This document shows, piece after piece, positions 12,874 to 24,269 of a stretch of DNA of 64,000 nucleotides. The DNA is from Lasiodiplodia sp. COLG20 (taxonomy: Eukaryota; Ascomycota; Dothideomycetes; Botryosphaeriales; Botryosphaeriaceae). The DNA is taken from NCBI GenBank assembly GCA_009801085.1, contig VNWV01000015.1, positions 124,001-188,000 on the forward strand. The letters are read 5' to 3'. The translations under genes and the position numbers were made by a program. The notes under the pieces are model-generated. The model saw nothing but the letters and a program-made list of their open reading frames with translations, searched no databases and was not told the DNA's origin. Numbering within the stretch: the first letter of the stretch is position 1; every line of letters starts with the position of its first letter.

Positions 12874-13101
12874 CAGAGGGGCGCTGCAGCCGATGGCTAG
12901 CGCGAAGAAGAGCGGGATCCTCGAGCGTAACTATGCCTCATCTATTTCTTAAAAAAAAAACGTATGGGTAGTTGAAGCTATTATCCGGTCGTGAACGTAT
13001 AATTACCAATTCCACATTTACATCCGGACGATAGCTTCAACTACCCATGGTATAAGCGAAAAATAAATTCACGCTAGCCATCAGCTGCAACACCCCCCTT
13101 G
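12874..13101. repeat. MITE-like element, copy 1 (complete)
   Basis: This 228-bp element is flanked by TA on both sides (12872-12873 and 13102-13103). The outer terminal inverted repeats start CAGAGGGG at the left and, reverse-complemented, CAAGGGGGG at the right. Both lead into TGCAGC(C/T)GATGGCTAGCG. An inner palindrome at about 12963-13050 has arms of about 28 bp, roughly 24 of which match, built on GGGTAGTTGAAGCTAT. An A-run sits between the left outer and inner repeats. It has no coding capacity. It is a complete member of the four-copy family in this window. Confidence 0.85.
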
Positions 13102-13172
13102 TAAACAGGCATGCCGCCTGACGTGGAGAAAAGGTTCCCTCGTTGCTCTTTCTCGTCATCTCGTTCGCCGCC

Positions 13173-13589
13173 TCACACCAATTTATCGCCGCACTTGATC
13201 AGCTGCCCGGTTGCTTGGCCCCCGGGCGCCGCGGTGACGAGGATGTCGGAAATCGTTTGCCCTTCGCCTGTTTGCGGTTCGAAGACGCGGTCTCCGCGTG
13301 TGGTGATCCACTCCGTGTGGAAACGAGGATCGTTGCGGAAGGCGCCGGCCAGCTCTACTTGTGCCCAGCCTTCCCATCCGCCTTTGAGCACGTGGGCCTG
13401 GCGGACCCGCTCGAGGTTGGAAGTGACCCAGCCTGTGACGGTGTTGATGATGGTCTGCTGCGCTGGATTTATTGTTCCGATAGGTGAAGTAGCTGGTCGT
13501 AGAGCGAGTGCACTGGATCTTGTAGGAGAATTGACGACTGTCCGAAGGCTGGGTATTGGGACGCCTTGAATGCAGCAATTGTTTTCCAA
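13173..13589 (-). pseudogene. Truncated hypothetical ORF beside MITE copy 1
   Basis: This open frame of about 138 codons contains a protein-like core reading INTVTGWVTSNLERVRQAH, then GGWEGWAQVELAGAF, then DILVTAAPGGQATGQLI. From memory this resembles the N-terminal half of a family of fungal hypothetical proteins about 250-300 aa long. There is no ATG at the 5' end (it opens with TTG after a possible TTTAG acceptor). The frame stops where relatives would continue, 72 bp before the MITE boundary. It could be a remnant, or an exon of a gene whose other exons I cannot place. Confidence 0.35.
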
Positions 13590-14221
13590 GCTAAACTAGA
13601 ACTGTATCCATCTCATGATTGTCAGCTCAGCTAGCACTAAGCGGAGTGCTAGGCTGTAATTCTGTGGGTGATGAATGGTTAAGAGTGTAAGCCCAAGTCC
13701 GCCACATCATACGTTGAAACATGTGAAATATGCGGGATGCGGGTTCCTGCAGCCGAAAATACCTAGCTGCAGCCTGGTGACTGGAAGGGGTGCGTTATCG
13801 ACAGGGTCTTCGGCACCAAACATCTCATGCATGCCATGTGTCAGCTCAGCAAAAACTTGCGCGCAGCGAAGAGGTGGCTTGCTGAAAGCCTTATCAAGGA
13901 GTGTTTTCCCTTCTAGGTGGCTGTGGGTCTTCTCGGTTCACAACCGCCTCCGAAATCACTTCTTCTCTTTGGTCAAGAGATTCTACAGATGCGATGTGGA
14001 GGCTTACGTGTATATCTTGTATATTTACCTATATTCGTGGACGACGCGAAATCTATGTGGCTTACTGAAACGAGCTATATGGGCCATTTTCACGTGTGCC
14101 ATCCAGCCTACATATAAGTCCCGAGCAGTTTGTTTCACATTAGCTAAAGCCGTAAATCACAGTCACCAAGTACGGGATATAGTAAAGATAGTACTAGACA
14201 TTAGAGGTACTTCCTATCTAC
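13590..14221. other. Intergenic, nothing supported
   Basis: A 7-bp stem (TAGCACT / AGTGCTA, 13632-13651) could form a small hairpin. A 193-codon plus-strand ORF has no recognisable features. No gene is supported. Confidence 0.45.
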
Positions 14222-14820
14222 TTAAACGACAGGGGGCTTGCAGTTGCCAGCCTTAGCCCAGTCCTGCATTCAATGTTAGACTTCTTCGCTTGTTCAGGAG
14301 GGTAAACGTGGAGGATTAAATCTTACAGAAATCTTGCCGGAGGTGCAAGCAAGTGCAGCACTGGCAGTGCCCTTTCCGGTGCACTCCTGGTCGGCAATCC
14401 TGCGCGCGAGAATGGACCAGGACTTTACAACTGTTAGAATAGCTGAGTCAAACGGGGCGAATTTATTTCCATGCTTACCAGGATCCTAGTCGCAGTGCAG
14501 GCGTGAGACTCATCAGCTCCAGCGGAGGCGCACTAAATAATGGTCAATTTGAGAGCTTGCGGTGAAGATCAGAAGCAAGATGCTTACGCTCTCGGCCGCG
14601 ATATCGTAGCAAGTGCCGCACACCTGAAAAGAATCAGTGATCTGAATAAATACTATTCTTTGCAGATGTGACTTACAAGAGAGAAGTCACTCTTCTCTGA
14701 AGGGAACTGGTAGTCCGCCATGGTGCTGCAGTTCGCGTTCGGCTCTTGGCGAGAAACAAGGGGCGAGGCCAGGATAGGAGTGGCCACGGCGAGGGTGGCA
14801 GCAATGAGAGAGAAGCGCAT
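14222..14820 (-). CDS. Small secreted cysteine-containing protein, possible frameshift
   Basis: This is a candidate secreted protein of about 115 aa. The first exon opens with a clear signal peptide (MRFSLIAATLAVATPILA) followed by PLVSRQEPNANC, whose SRQ may be processed. Exons placed by splice signals are 14820-14677, 14623-14588, 14532-14479, 14399-14327 and 14263-14222. The fragments read CGTCYDIAAES, CASAGADESHACTATRIL, IADQECTGKGTASAALACT and DWAKAGNCKPPVV-stop. About nine cysteines remain after signal removal. The exon sum is 349 nt, one base too many, at the exon 3/4 junction. Either one base differs, a splice site is misplaced, or the gene is broken. A TATA-like site lies about 90 bp upstream. 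A small effector-like or antimicrobial-like secreted protein is possible, but no family is recognised. Confidence 0.55.
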
Positions 14821-14907
14821 TTTTGCTGGTAACGAACGTTGGAATTTGACTCTGGAAGTTGAAGGCTCAGTTGTTGTGATGATAGCAGTGAGAGTCACTT
14901 CTAGGCA

Positions 14908-14914
14908 TTTTATA
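14908..14914 (-). promoter_or_regulatory. TATA-like box of small secreted protein gene
   Basis: TATAAAA on the minus strand lies about 90 bp upstream of the ATG at 14820. An intact-looking core promoter suggests the small gene is, or recently was, expressed. Confidence 0.4.
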
Positions 14915-16011
14915 CTGTAAACAAAGTGGTCGGATCGTACTTCAGTGGCATCTAAATTTAGCGATACGAGCTATGCCAAGGCTGTCACGGTGGCTCGAGT
15001 GTCATAGTCTGTAACTTAACACGGGCTACTAGGTTTATGTATGGTTGAGCACGGAGCATCTCTCGTATTAAAACCGGAAAGCGTGACTTGTACGCCGCAC
15101 CATCAGTCCAAAGCCTCCGAAATGTCCTTTATAGTCCCTTACTAAGGCAGAATAGCGCAGACGAGTTGTCTAGACCAAAGCGCTGCTACCCATATGAAGT
15201 CCGCTTTACTCCACAAAGAGGTCGGTCCACTCGTATTCGTTACCCCACACTTCTCGATCGTTCTCTACTGTTACATTCGTAGTTGATGACGTCTGGATAG
15301 TGGTCCTTTTTTGAGGCAGAATGATTTTCGAAGTGAATTTGCTCTGTTTATTCTGCTTAGGTATGATTCTTTACACAGTTTCTTGTAGATCACTTGGATA
15401 CTATTGCTTGACATGCCCCCGTATAACCTACTGTTCAAAGTCAAGTCTCGTACTTAACGACTTACTCCTAAAAATCAGCTGGATAAGCTTGGGGACTTTG
15501 CACCAGGGAAAATATCCTTGATACAATGGACCAGTGTGGGCTTAACGTCAGCACAGATGCTTTGAATCTGGTGCTTTTGCGAAGTTGGGTCGGGGATGAC
15601 TGCCTCGCCGTGATCTAAAGGGGCTACAGCATAGCTCGGCCGAGTCGGAGATTTATCCATTCATCCCTCCGGTGTTCGAGTGCACATTATGGCCACCGTC
15701 TTGACACAGATATACGAGCGCCGGTGGATCGAAGACTAAAGACCGAAGGTTTAAAACCGAGGACCGAGAACCGAAATCCGATAGAAAGGCGTGAATGAGG
15801 ACGAATATATCCGTGGTGAACCAGGTTTTCTCCTCGGCCTTTCCCGCTGCCGCAAAGCATGCAGAGTACACCACTTTCTATGTACTTCTTCATTCGCTTT
15901 CTTAACATCGGACTCACATACCCAGCACTTATCCCTTCTAATACGCTTCAGGCGCATGGCTCAGTTCGTAAAGGAATTCAGCAGTCTAGGATACAGACAC
16001 ATCTCTCGCCC
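14915..16011. other. Intergenic, downstream of ABC transporter
   Basis: No supported gene. Around 15735-15782 there is a degenerate run of ACCGA(G/A)G words. A related CCCGAAC-rich run occurs near 21315-21350, on the other side of the ABC gene. The remainder is unremarkable AT-richer DNA with chance ORFs. Confidence 0.45.
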
Positions 16012-19000
16012 CTACTCCTTCGTCCTCCCCCTCCTCGGCACCCGCATCACCCAATACAGCGCCATCGCACCGACAACATTAAACCCAACATACACCCACA
16101 TTAGCCCGAAATTCCGCCACGCCTCGCCGTACGGAGCATCGACGTTCTCCAGGTACGCATCCGTGCTGGCCAGCCGACAGAAGCGGCACGCGTCGGTCGC
16201 GGCCGGGTCGAGCAGGTAGCCGCCGCTGCGAGCGATGTACGGCGCCATGTACGTGCCGCACGTCTGGCCCGCGGGCGGCGCGAAGCTGACGTACTCGTTG
16301 GATGCGCACGATATGTCGGCGCGGGCGATGCCGGTCGACAGGATGCCGCTGACGAGGTAGGTGAAGGGGTTGACGCGGTAGAGGAAGTGCCAGAAGCCTG
16401 GCATGGCGTCTTTGCGGACGAGGACGCTGGTTGGGGGTGTCAGATGGGTGGCTTGCGGCTAGAGGGCAGGGGAGGGGGGCGGTACTTACCCGCAGAAGAT
16501 GAGGAGGAGGTTGAAGATCATGGAGGTGATGCTGCCGGCGGTGTCGACGGACTCGAGGCCGGCGGTGATGAGGTAGGTGAAGGTGGTGGTGAAGAGGAGA
16601 TAGATCCAGATGAAGAGGAACATCTGGAAGCCGCGTAGTGTTGTATCGTCGGATAGTTCTGCGTTGCGGTACAGGCCGATGGAATAGTACCAGCAGCAAA
16701 AGAAGAGAACCGCCATCAGGGAGTTCCAGCAGACCTCGATGCCAATGTTGCTCAGTATGAAGACTGCTTCGAGGTTAGACTGATCTCATTTGCATCAAGG
16801 TGCGACTTACCTTTCCATCCGTACATCTTCGAAGGCCTTTCTCTGCTCTCAAAAATCGATCGATGCATGACGAACACAGGAGCAATCTGCTCGCTGAGCT
16901 GTATGAACAACAGCATGCTCATAAGAACAGAGTACATCTGGTTTTGAAGCCCTTGGATGGTGTTCTCGGCCATGTAGAAACTGAAGCCAACAAACAGGCC
17001 CTTGGAAACCAATTAGCGTCTTACACTTAACAAACGAGGGTTTCTTACACTCAGCAAGACAAGACTCAATTTGGAGTAGATGTAGACAGGACTTCTCCAG
17101 TACTGCTGAGCCACACGCTTCTGAACCTGCCAGTACTGTGCCCAGAAGGACACTGCGTATTCCGAGTGCTGTCTATCATCCACCTGCGTTGGAATTGAAA
17201 CTGCAGCCAAGTCCTTGAGATTCTGGAGTTCCTGTTTCACATGAAGGTATTCGTTCGAAGACCGCCAGACGTTCGGCCAGTCGATGGTTGTGTGCGCTCC
17301 GGGCGCCGCTCCAATAACATGCAGCATCCACTCGGCTGGATTCTCGCCGGGTGGGCATGGCAACGCGCCATTGCGCTCGAGATACTCGATCAAGGTAGAT
17401 GCGCCCTTGCCGACCTCTGCAGCGGGAGCAGTTAGCACGAGTTGAGATCAAATTGCAGCGGTGCAACTCACCTCCGAAATACACCGTTCTGCCACCTTTG
17501 GCCAAAAGTAGAAGCCGGTCGAATCTCTGAAAAAGCATGGCCGACGGCTGGTGAATGGTGCAAAGGATCGCTTGGCCGTTGTTGGTCAGCTTTTGCATCA
17601 GATCGCAGATAGCCCAGGACGTCTGCGAATCCAAGCCAGAAGTAGGTTCATCTAGAAAAAGTAGCAGTTGCGGTCGCGCGGCCAGCTCGATGCCGATGGT
17701 CAGCCTCTTCCGTTGCTCGATGTTCAAACCCTCGCCTGGCACGCCGATGATGGCGTCAGCGTATTCTTCCATGTCCAGTAATTTGAGGACTTCATCGACG
17801 TAGGCCAGCTTTTCCGCGCGTGGGATATGTTCCCCTTGCCTCAGCAATGCACTGAACTCCAGCGCCTCGCGAATCGTTGACGAGGCCAGGTGAATGTCTT
17901 GCTGCTGTACGTATCCCGTCTTCCGCTGGAAGGAAGCGTCTCTCGGTTGCCCATTCACGAGCATGTCACCAGTGACAACGCCCATGGTCACTCTGGTTGC
18001 AAGAACATCGAGGAGCGTCGTCTTGCTCGCGCCGGATGCGCCCTGGTTCATTCATTAGCCAGGCTACTCGGGCAGGACGGCCCCATCACGCAACTCACCA
18101 TCAGGGCGGTGAGCGTGCCCGGTTTGACCCAGCCGTCAACATGATCCAGGATCCTCCGCTCCTCGTCCTTAATCTTGATATCGTAGCAAACGTCCTCCCA
18201 ATGGAAGACGTCCTGGTGCTTCTCGATCGACGGAGGCGCGTCCGACGGGCGTACGGCAGCGGGTAAGGGCTTCTCCGCCGCACCAGCACCCTCAACGTCG
18301 TGACCATTCGACCGTGTCGGGACGTTGGAGCGCAGGAAGAGAAGCACCTCGCCTTTGCCTTTCTTCTCCGAGACCAGCTCCGCAGCGACGAGGTATAGTA
18401 TCGTCAGCCCGACCCAGAAGCCGAACATGATGCCGACGTTCCTGCGGAAAGAGTTTAGCCGCCGCTCGCCCGCCATCCGACAGAAAGGGGCGGTTGTAAC
18501 TTACCTCCATTTGTGGCTGTTCTTGTACTGGAAGCTGGATACGGTGTATGCGTCGCCATTCACCGTCGGAGACATCGGCACGCTGCCGATGGCAGAGCAC
18601 ACTTGTTGGTCTGGTGCCAGGCCTGAGTAACCCGGTCCAGACGGGACGAATGCCGCACAGCTGAAGTTCATGCCGTGGAACTCGTTGACCATGAGGGCTT
18701 CAAATGAATAGGCGAGGGGGTTGACGTAGTTGATCCATCGGGACCAGCCGCGCATGTAGGAGATGGGAATGCTGAATCCTGTGTACATGACGAGACCGTA
18801 GATTAATACGGCGGTGGGAACCATTGCCTGCGGCAGAGTGCGAGAAAGGGACGCGATGAGCCGGAAGATGCTGGACATGGCGAGGGTGCTGACGAATGAG
18901 ACGAACAAGAAGAAGAAGAACGCCCCGGGCTCTCGTCGCAGGTGTGGAAGGAAGTAGATGATGAGGTTGAAAAGGATGCTGTTGACTACTTTGTACGGTA

Positions 19001-20956
19001 AGTCCATCAACATACTTGAGATGGCTTCGGCTGAGGGGTGATAGTATGCGTATCGGGCATGCTTTTCCACGATGGGTCGTTGCTCGTAAAGAGTGAGAAT
19101 CTGTCGCTTGTCAGTTTCTGTAGCTGTGGCCATCATGTTGTGCTTACCTCAAGAGCACTTCCAAATGCGTTCAGGAGCAGAGCAAAGAAAATGACGCCGC
19201 CTCTGCCATAGAAGCTGTTTGTGTCTGCCTTCATGTTGTAAAAGACCGATCCCAAACAGAGTGCAAGCGAGATGTTGGATGCCAGCTGCGTGAGACTGAG
19301 TGACGGGTCACCTAAAAGCCGCCTGTAACCTCGCCAGAGACAAAGTCTGACTTGTTGCGAATATGAAAGTACGTAGGGAGAGTGCGATCGCTGGCCACGA
19401 GATTGCTGTGCCCGGAATGACTCCGAGAATTTTGCGCTGTCCTCACCGCCGATGGGGTACCTCTGGTTGAAGTTCTCGATATCTTCAAGGAGTTCCATGC
19501 GAGCCTGACTGGCTTTCCATCGCAGCGCGAACTCATCCGCGGTACGAGGGGCCAAATTCTCATAACCCGCCCTGATGACCCTCTCAGCTGGACTGGTCAT
19601 CGACGTCAGAAAGTCGGGCGTAGTCTGGCGGTCAGGACCTGCGATTCGTCAGATGCGGCGGGTGGTAAGCAGGGGGGCGAGCCGTACACTCAAATCCAAG
19701 GTCTTGGAAATATTGCTTCGCTTCTCCTACTCTCCCGAAATAGATCTGCCTACCCTCGTACAGAACCGTGACTTTGTCGAATAGCTGAATCAAAGTGAGC
19801 TTGGCTCCTCGTGACAAGGTAGGGGCTTCTTACGTCGTAGGCTTTTTGCGGAGCTTGATAAATGGCGACCATAGCTGTAGACTCTGCCAGCTCCGTCGAT
19901 TGCTTCAGGGTCTTGCAGAACTCGATAGCATTCGCACTATCCAAGCCGCGAGTGCTGTTGTCCCAGCACTGTAGTGAAGAGCGGCCCAGAGTCGCCTCGG
20001 CGATGCTCACTCTCTTCCGCTCTCCGCCGCTCACTCCACGTATGAAGTCATTACCTACACGCGTGTTGACGGTATGAAGAATGCCGTACATGGCCATTGT
20101 TGCGTCGCGGATGTTCTGGGTGTAGACCGATGACGAGATTCCACCTGGAAGTTTCGAGGGAGCCCGAGCTCGGGCAGCAAATGACAATGTCTCGCCGACG
20201 GTAAGCATTGGAAAATGGATGTCATTTTCGGCGGTGTATATGGCCTCGCCTCTGTACTGGTGGTGCATGGCCTCGGCCCTTATGCCTGTTGCTCGTCAGT
20301 GATAACACTTGTGTCTGATTCGGGCGCTGCTTGCCTTGGTAGTTGAATTCTGACTGTTCGTCGACGGTGATGCCCTCAGTTTCTCCTGAAATGGTCTTCA
20401 ATAATGTCGTACATCCCGAGCCCGGGGGGCCCAGCACAACAAGCATTTCCCCGGCTTCGACAACACCTTCAAAGTCGCGTAGAATGCTGACTCGTTCGCC
20501 AGCCTGGTCAAGAATTCTTCGCCCCATGTGCAAGATCGAGAGCGCCACGTTGGCAACGGTCTTCTGATAGTCGGCCCCTTCTGCGTAGCCGTGGACGTTC
20601 ATATTATTAAACGCAACCCCCACCTTGCGTCGCGGCCCGACGTTGGGATCCAAGTCCTCTACCCTCAGAAGAGTTTTCACCCATTTGCGCGGACTGAAGG
20701 ACGGCGAGTTTGGGTCCAAATCAGACCCAGATTCTGGATGGAAAAGACTGGCGGGCTCGTGGGGAAGAAAGGTGGAATGTCTGCTCATCTCCCTCGCAAG
20801 GGATCTGATGTCCTCCGCTGTTCGAAACTCGGTGTCGTCAGATGATGCGCCCGGTGGCTCCGAATATATCGCCCTGTGGTCAGTAGAGTCTCTGCTCTGT
20901 CTCAGAGTCATGTCATCTACCGGCTCATCAGTGTTGCTGATATCGGTGTCAAGCAT
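16012..20956 (-). CDS. Full-size PDR-type (ABC-G) multidrug ABC transporter
   Basis: This is a plasma-membrane ATP-driven exporter of drugs or lipophilic metabolites, related to yeast Pdr5 and Candida Cdr1. Eleven exons (20956-20335, 20285-19834, 19784-19688, 19638-19148, 19100-18505, 18441-18099, 18042-17472, 17416-17049, 17000-16811, 16763-16490, 16426-16012) sum to 1472 aa. The order is NBD1-TMD1-NBD2-TMD2. NBD1 has the PDR-type Walker [13 protein letters not shown] (Cys for Lys), the signature [10 protein letters not shown] and [13 protein letters not shown]2 has a normal [12 protein letters not shown]alker A, a degenerate [12 protein letters not shown] signature and [11 protein letters not shown]. 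These asymmetries are normal for the family. The first intron is GC-AG. A Zn2Cys6 regulator gene ends 718 bp upstream, and a MITE sits in the intervening promoter. The start is the first ATG giving the typical long acidic N-terminus. Confidence 0.95.
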
Positions 20957-21513
20957 GGTTGCGAAAGTCGGGATTGACGTTGATCCTTTCGAATAGGAGA
21001 GATCCCGGATGCAGATGAAAGAGTTGCATTTCGAAGAGCCGCAGTCGTTCTTATATTCAGGCTGAAGAATACGCCACCGTAGCCTAGAAACTTGGATCTG
21101 TATGGACGCAGGCACCTGTGCGTGCCATGATCGGGATTCGCCGTCTTTCGAAAAGAGCAGTGGTCTCTACACCAAGCGCTGTAGTGACTAGGCTCGGGAA
21201 CTCATTACAAACAATACAGGCAGTTCCCGTGAGATTAGGGCTTTTCCGAAAGATGTAGTAGCAAAGACCAATCGGAGTTGCTCCTGCCGACAACTTGAAC
21301 TTGGAGAAGACCCGAGCCTGAACTCCCGAGCTTCCGAACCCCCGAACCCGTGCACCAATTCCAATTCGTATTCCAAGAAAAGTTGTATTGAAACATCTCT
21401 GACTAAAAATTTGTGAAGCCAATCTACGGTTATATTTGACCACCAATACCAGCAGCTAAATTTGTAAGCACTTTGCAAATCAGGAGAAAGGAATGAATTG
21501 GAATTTCCAAGTA

Positions 21514-21645
21514 GCCCCACTCGGTGATTCAGCCGTCAGAAATTTTCCATGATTGTAACATAGGTAGTTGAAGTTATCGTCCGGACGAAAATGTAGAATT
21601 TTTAACTCTCTATACACATCCGGACGATAGCTTCAACTACCTACG
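21514..21645. repeat. MITE-like element, copy 2 (partial)
   Basis: The inner palindrome at 21562-21645 is the cleanest in the window, with two 27-bp arms differing at only two positions around GGTAGTTGAAG(C/T)TATCGTCC. To the left, TA at 21512-21513 is followed by a diverged outer repeat with TCAGCCGTCAG. The right outer repeat is missing or unrecognisable. The element lies about 30 bp beyond the stop of the Zn2Cys6 gene and about 560 bp upstream of the ABC-transporter ATG. Confidence 0.75.
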
Positions 21646-21673
21646 AAACAGTTTCAAGCACAAGCACTCTCAT

Positions 21674-24269
21674 CTAAGGTATCAAGGGCGCAGCAGTTGT
21701 GAACGGACCAAATAAACCCATCAGGTCCAACCCCGAGCCCAGATTATCAATACCAATAAAGCCTGCGCCCAAAAGAGACTGATAGGGCATTTCCACTTGG
21801 CCAATGCCGCTAGGGCCATGTTGATGCTTCGTCATCTTCAGTACATTGGTCTGGCGTCGACTGGATGCGGCTGGGATAGACATACCTCAAGCACCCTTGG
21901 CTCATTCATTCCAAGATGCGGTCTCCAATCACCCCAATGCGCAGGAGACATGTCGGTGCTTGGGGTGCTCACTTGGGCTTGCGGTTTTTCAGACTGCGCA
22001 GAGTGAACGTGTTGTCGGGCGATGTGGGTGAACTCGGCAAGCATCCCGCATGGAAACGCTCCGCCGCTTGCAAGGTCCAGCCGGCTGAAGTAACCAGAGG
22101 CGATGTCCAAGAGCTTGAGGTTTAGCCCTGTGTCCGGGTGAGTGGGATTATGTACGGTGAAGTCGAACAGAATGAACAGTGCTGCGAGAGGCATGCTGCT
22201 CAGCATCCTGACTGTGTGTCAGCTCGTAAGAAAATTTGAAGGGGAAGACGTGGCTGTACCAGGTTGGTATGTAAGGTTCCTGGTTTATGTGAATCGACAG
22301 ATCTACGATAGACCGTGCTGTGATGACCAATGTGTCCAAGCTCTTCGCCTGACGTTCTCCGCTACCTGATACATGTATATTAGCGGCTTGATCCTCTCAC
22401 CCGGAGAATGGATTCTGTTTACTTACCCACATGAATGGTGAGCCGCGACAGAACTGCGACAAGGTTGTAGTACGAGAGCCGGATTCTGAGGGCGATCTGC
22501 AAAGAACCAAGCGTGGACTTGTGGGATGCTGGTATGGGGTGTTCAGGTTGAAATTCTTGCGGGAGGGAAGCTTTCCATTGCTCCAGCTCGGCACGCCTAG
22601 AGTCGATTGCCTGGTAATACTCCTCACGCGACTGAAGCGTAGCACTCACGGAAAAGAGTGATGCGTACGTCTTCGTGAGGATCCGGGCAAGGCGAGCATA
22701 TGTTACAAGCCAGTCAAAGTGGCCAAAATGAGGCTCGGGACTTTTTGGAACAGCGCATCCGATATCCTCATCGGCAATAGTCTAAAGAATCAGCTTCCTG
22801 TACGGCTTTTGTGTACTAAGTGACTGCTTACAGAGGGCCTCCCATCAGTGAAGCAAATCTCTTTCTCTAAGCAGTAAACAACCCAGAAAGTTCTCGATAC
22901 AGTTTCTCCGCCCGCTTTTGACAGGCTCACATGGTAAAAGACAAGCTCTCGCGCTGCACGGGCTGTCTCGTTTATGAGCCAATCATCAATCGGCATACCG
23001 AGGTAATTGCGGGAGAAGATCGTCTACAGTATGGTCAGCTTGAAGCTAGATGGGCTATCCCATCAAATCCATGGGAAACTCACCATTGCTGTCATAGCCT
23101 GTGACCGTTAGTTACTGCTGCTAAATTATAGCTATGGAAGAACTATACCTGAGTATGAAACAGAGTTGCTTTCTGGAAAGTGAACCTTGGAACGAGGGAG
23201 ACTGCGGCCTTGAAAAAGTTCCATGCCTTCCCCTTGCCTGGCGTAAATGTCCCCTCGCCATGATACTGACTGCCAATAGCGAGCACGGCATAGTAAAGGG
23301 CGGCCCAGGCGGGGTCTTGGTCCAGCAGTGGTTCAGCTTGAGGGCCGAAAGCCCGCTGCACAAAAACGTCCTGATCAAGAAAAGGGTATAGTGGGTGTAA
23401 ATACTCGAAGTATGCTGGATCTGTTAGTAGGTAGCAAGATGCGATTAGAGCAGGGACATGTCACATTCGACGTAGGCTTTCCGGGAAGGGTCCGACTCTT
23501 GCATGCAGGAATCCAAGGTAGCTTTTGCGTTGAAGCAAGACGCGACAAAGTCCATCGCTTCTATTTTCTCTCCCACAGTTGATTCAATTTTTTCGAGAAG
23601 ATGTTTCACTTTGTCGTGGCCCAGGCGTTGGTTCAGAGCCAATAGCCGTCTCTCAGAAAAGAAGGCAATATTGGAACTCACGACTGGTAGTTTCTTATCA
23701 ATTAAGCGAAGAACACCACCGGACCTTTCAACTTACTGTGATGGTTACTTGCACGGAAAATGCCTTCAGATACCTTGCGATCGGTAACTGTGCGGTCTTC
23801 AAGCAAATGGTCAATGTACAGCGTCATTCCCTTTGCCTGGTCCCGATGACTTGGCGGCGTATATTTCGGCCATAGTGTTTCTTGAACGGAAAAAGCGCCT
23901 TCTGGTGACTCCCGCACCTCCAATGACGAACTTTGCGCTAAGAACAACAGTAAGTCGGCCGCGGATGACAGGGGAAAGGTGTCCATACAGGCTCTGGACG
24001 AACTTTCCACCCTTCGTGCACGTCTCTTGTGAGCACTGAAGTGACATGCAGTATTGCGTCTCTAATCAATTTGTCAGCGAAAGCACGAAGAATGGGCACC
24101 GGGGGTCGGCTTCCCTGGCAGTGTATGCAGATCGTGTCTGTCTCGTTCCGCTCTAGAGTGCCATACGGTGAGTAATACTCCGACCGTGACACTCATGGCT
24201 CTTACTGGTACATCGGACCTTCCTGTCTTTGCAGGCGTCACAACTTTTCCCGATTTTCACTGGATTCAT
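21674..24269 (-). CDS. Zn2Cys6 fungal-specific transcription factor (regulator of CYP/ABC module?)
   Basis: This is a nuclear DNA-binding regulator with an N-terminal zinc cluster and a fungal-specific middle domain. The best model has 11 exons from 24269 to 21674, summing to 682 aa, including a 15-bp exon (23098-23084). The DNA-binding end reads CDACKDRKVRC, then TKRNETDTI, then CIHCQGSRPP. In the frame-consistent model (acceptor before 24025) the sixth Cys is not at the usual spacing. An alternative acceptor (before 24035) restores a perfect C-x6-C but breaks the downstream frame. The middle region (AYFEYLHPLYPFLD, RTFWVVYCLEKEICFTDGRPS) is typical of the Fungal_trans domain. It is divergent from a CYP gene (640 bp apart) and lies upstream of the ABC gene on the same strand. 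Pathway control is inferred from neighbours only. Confidence 0.82.
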
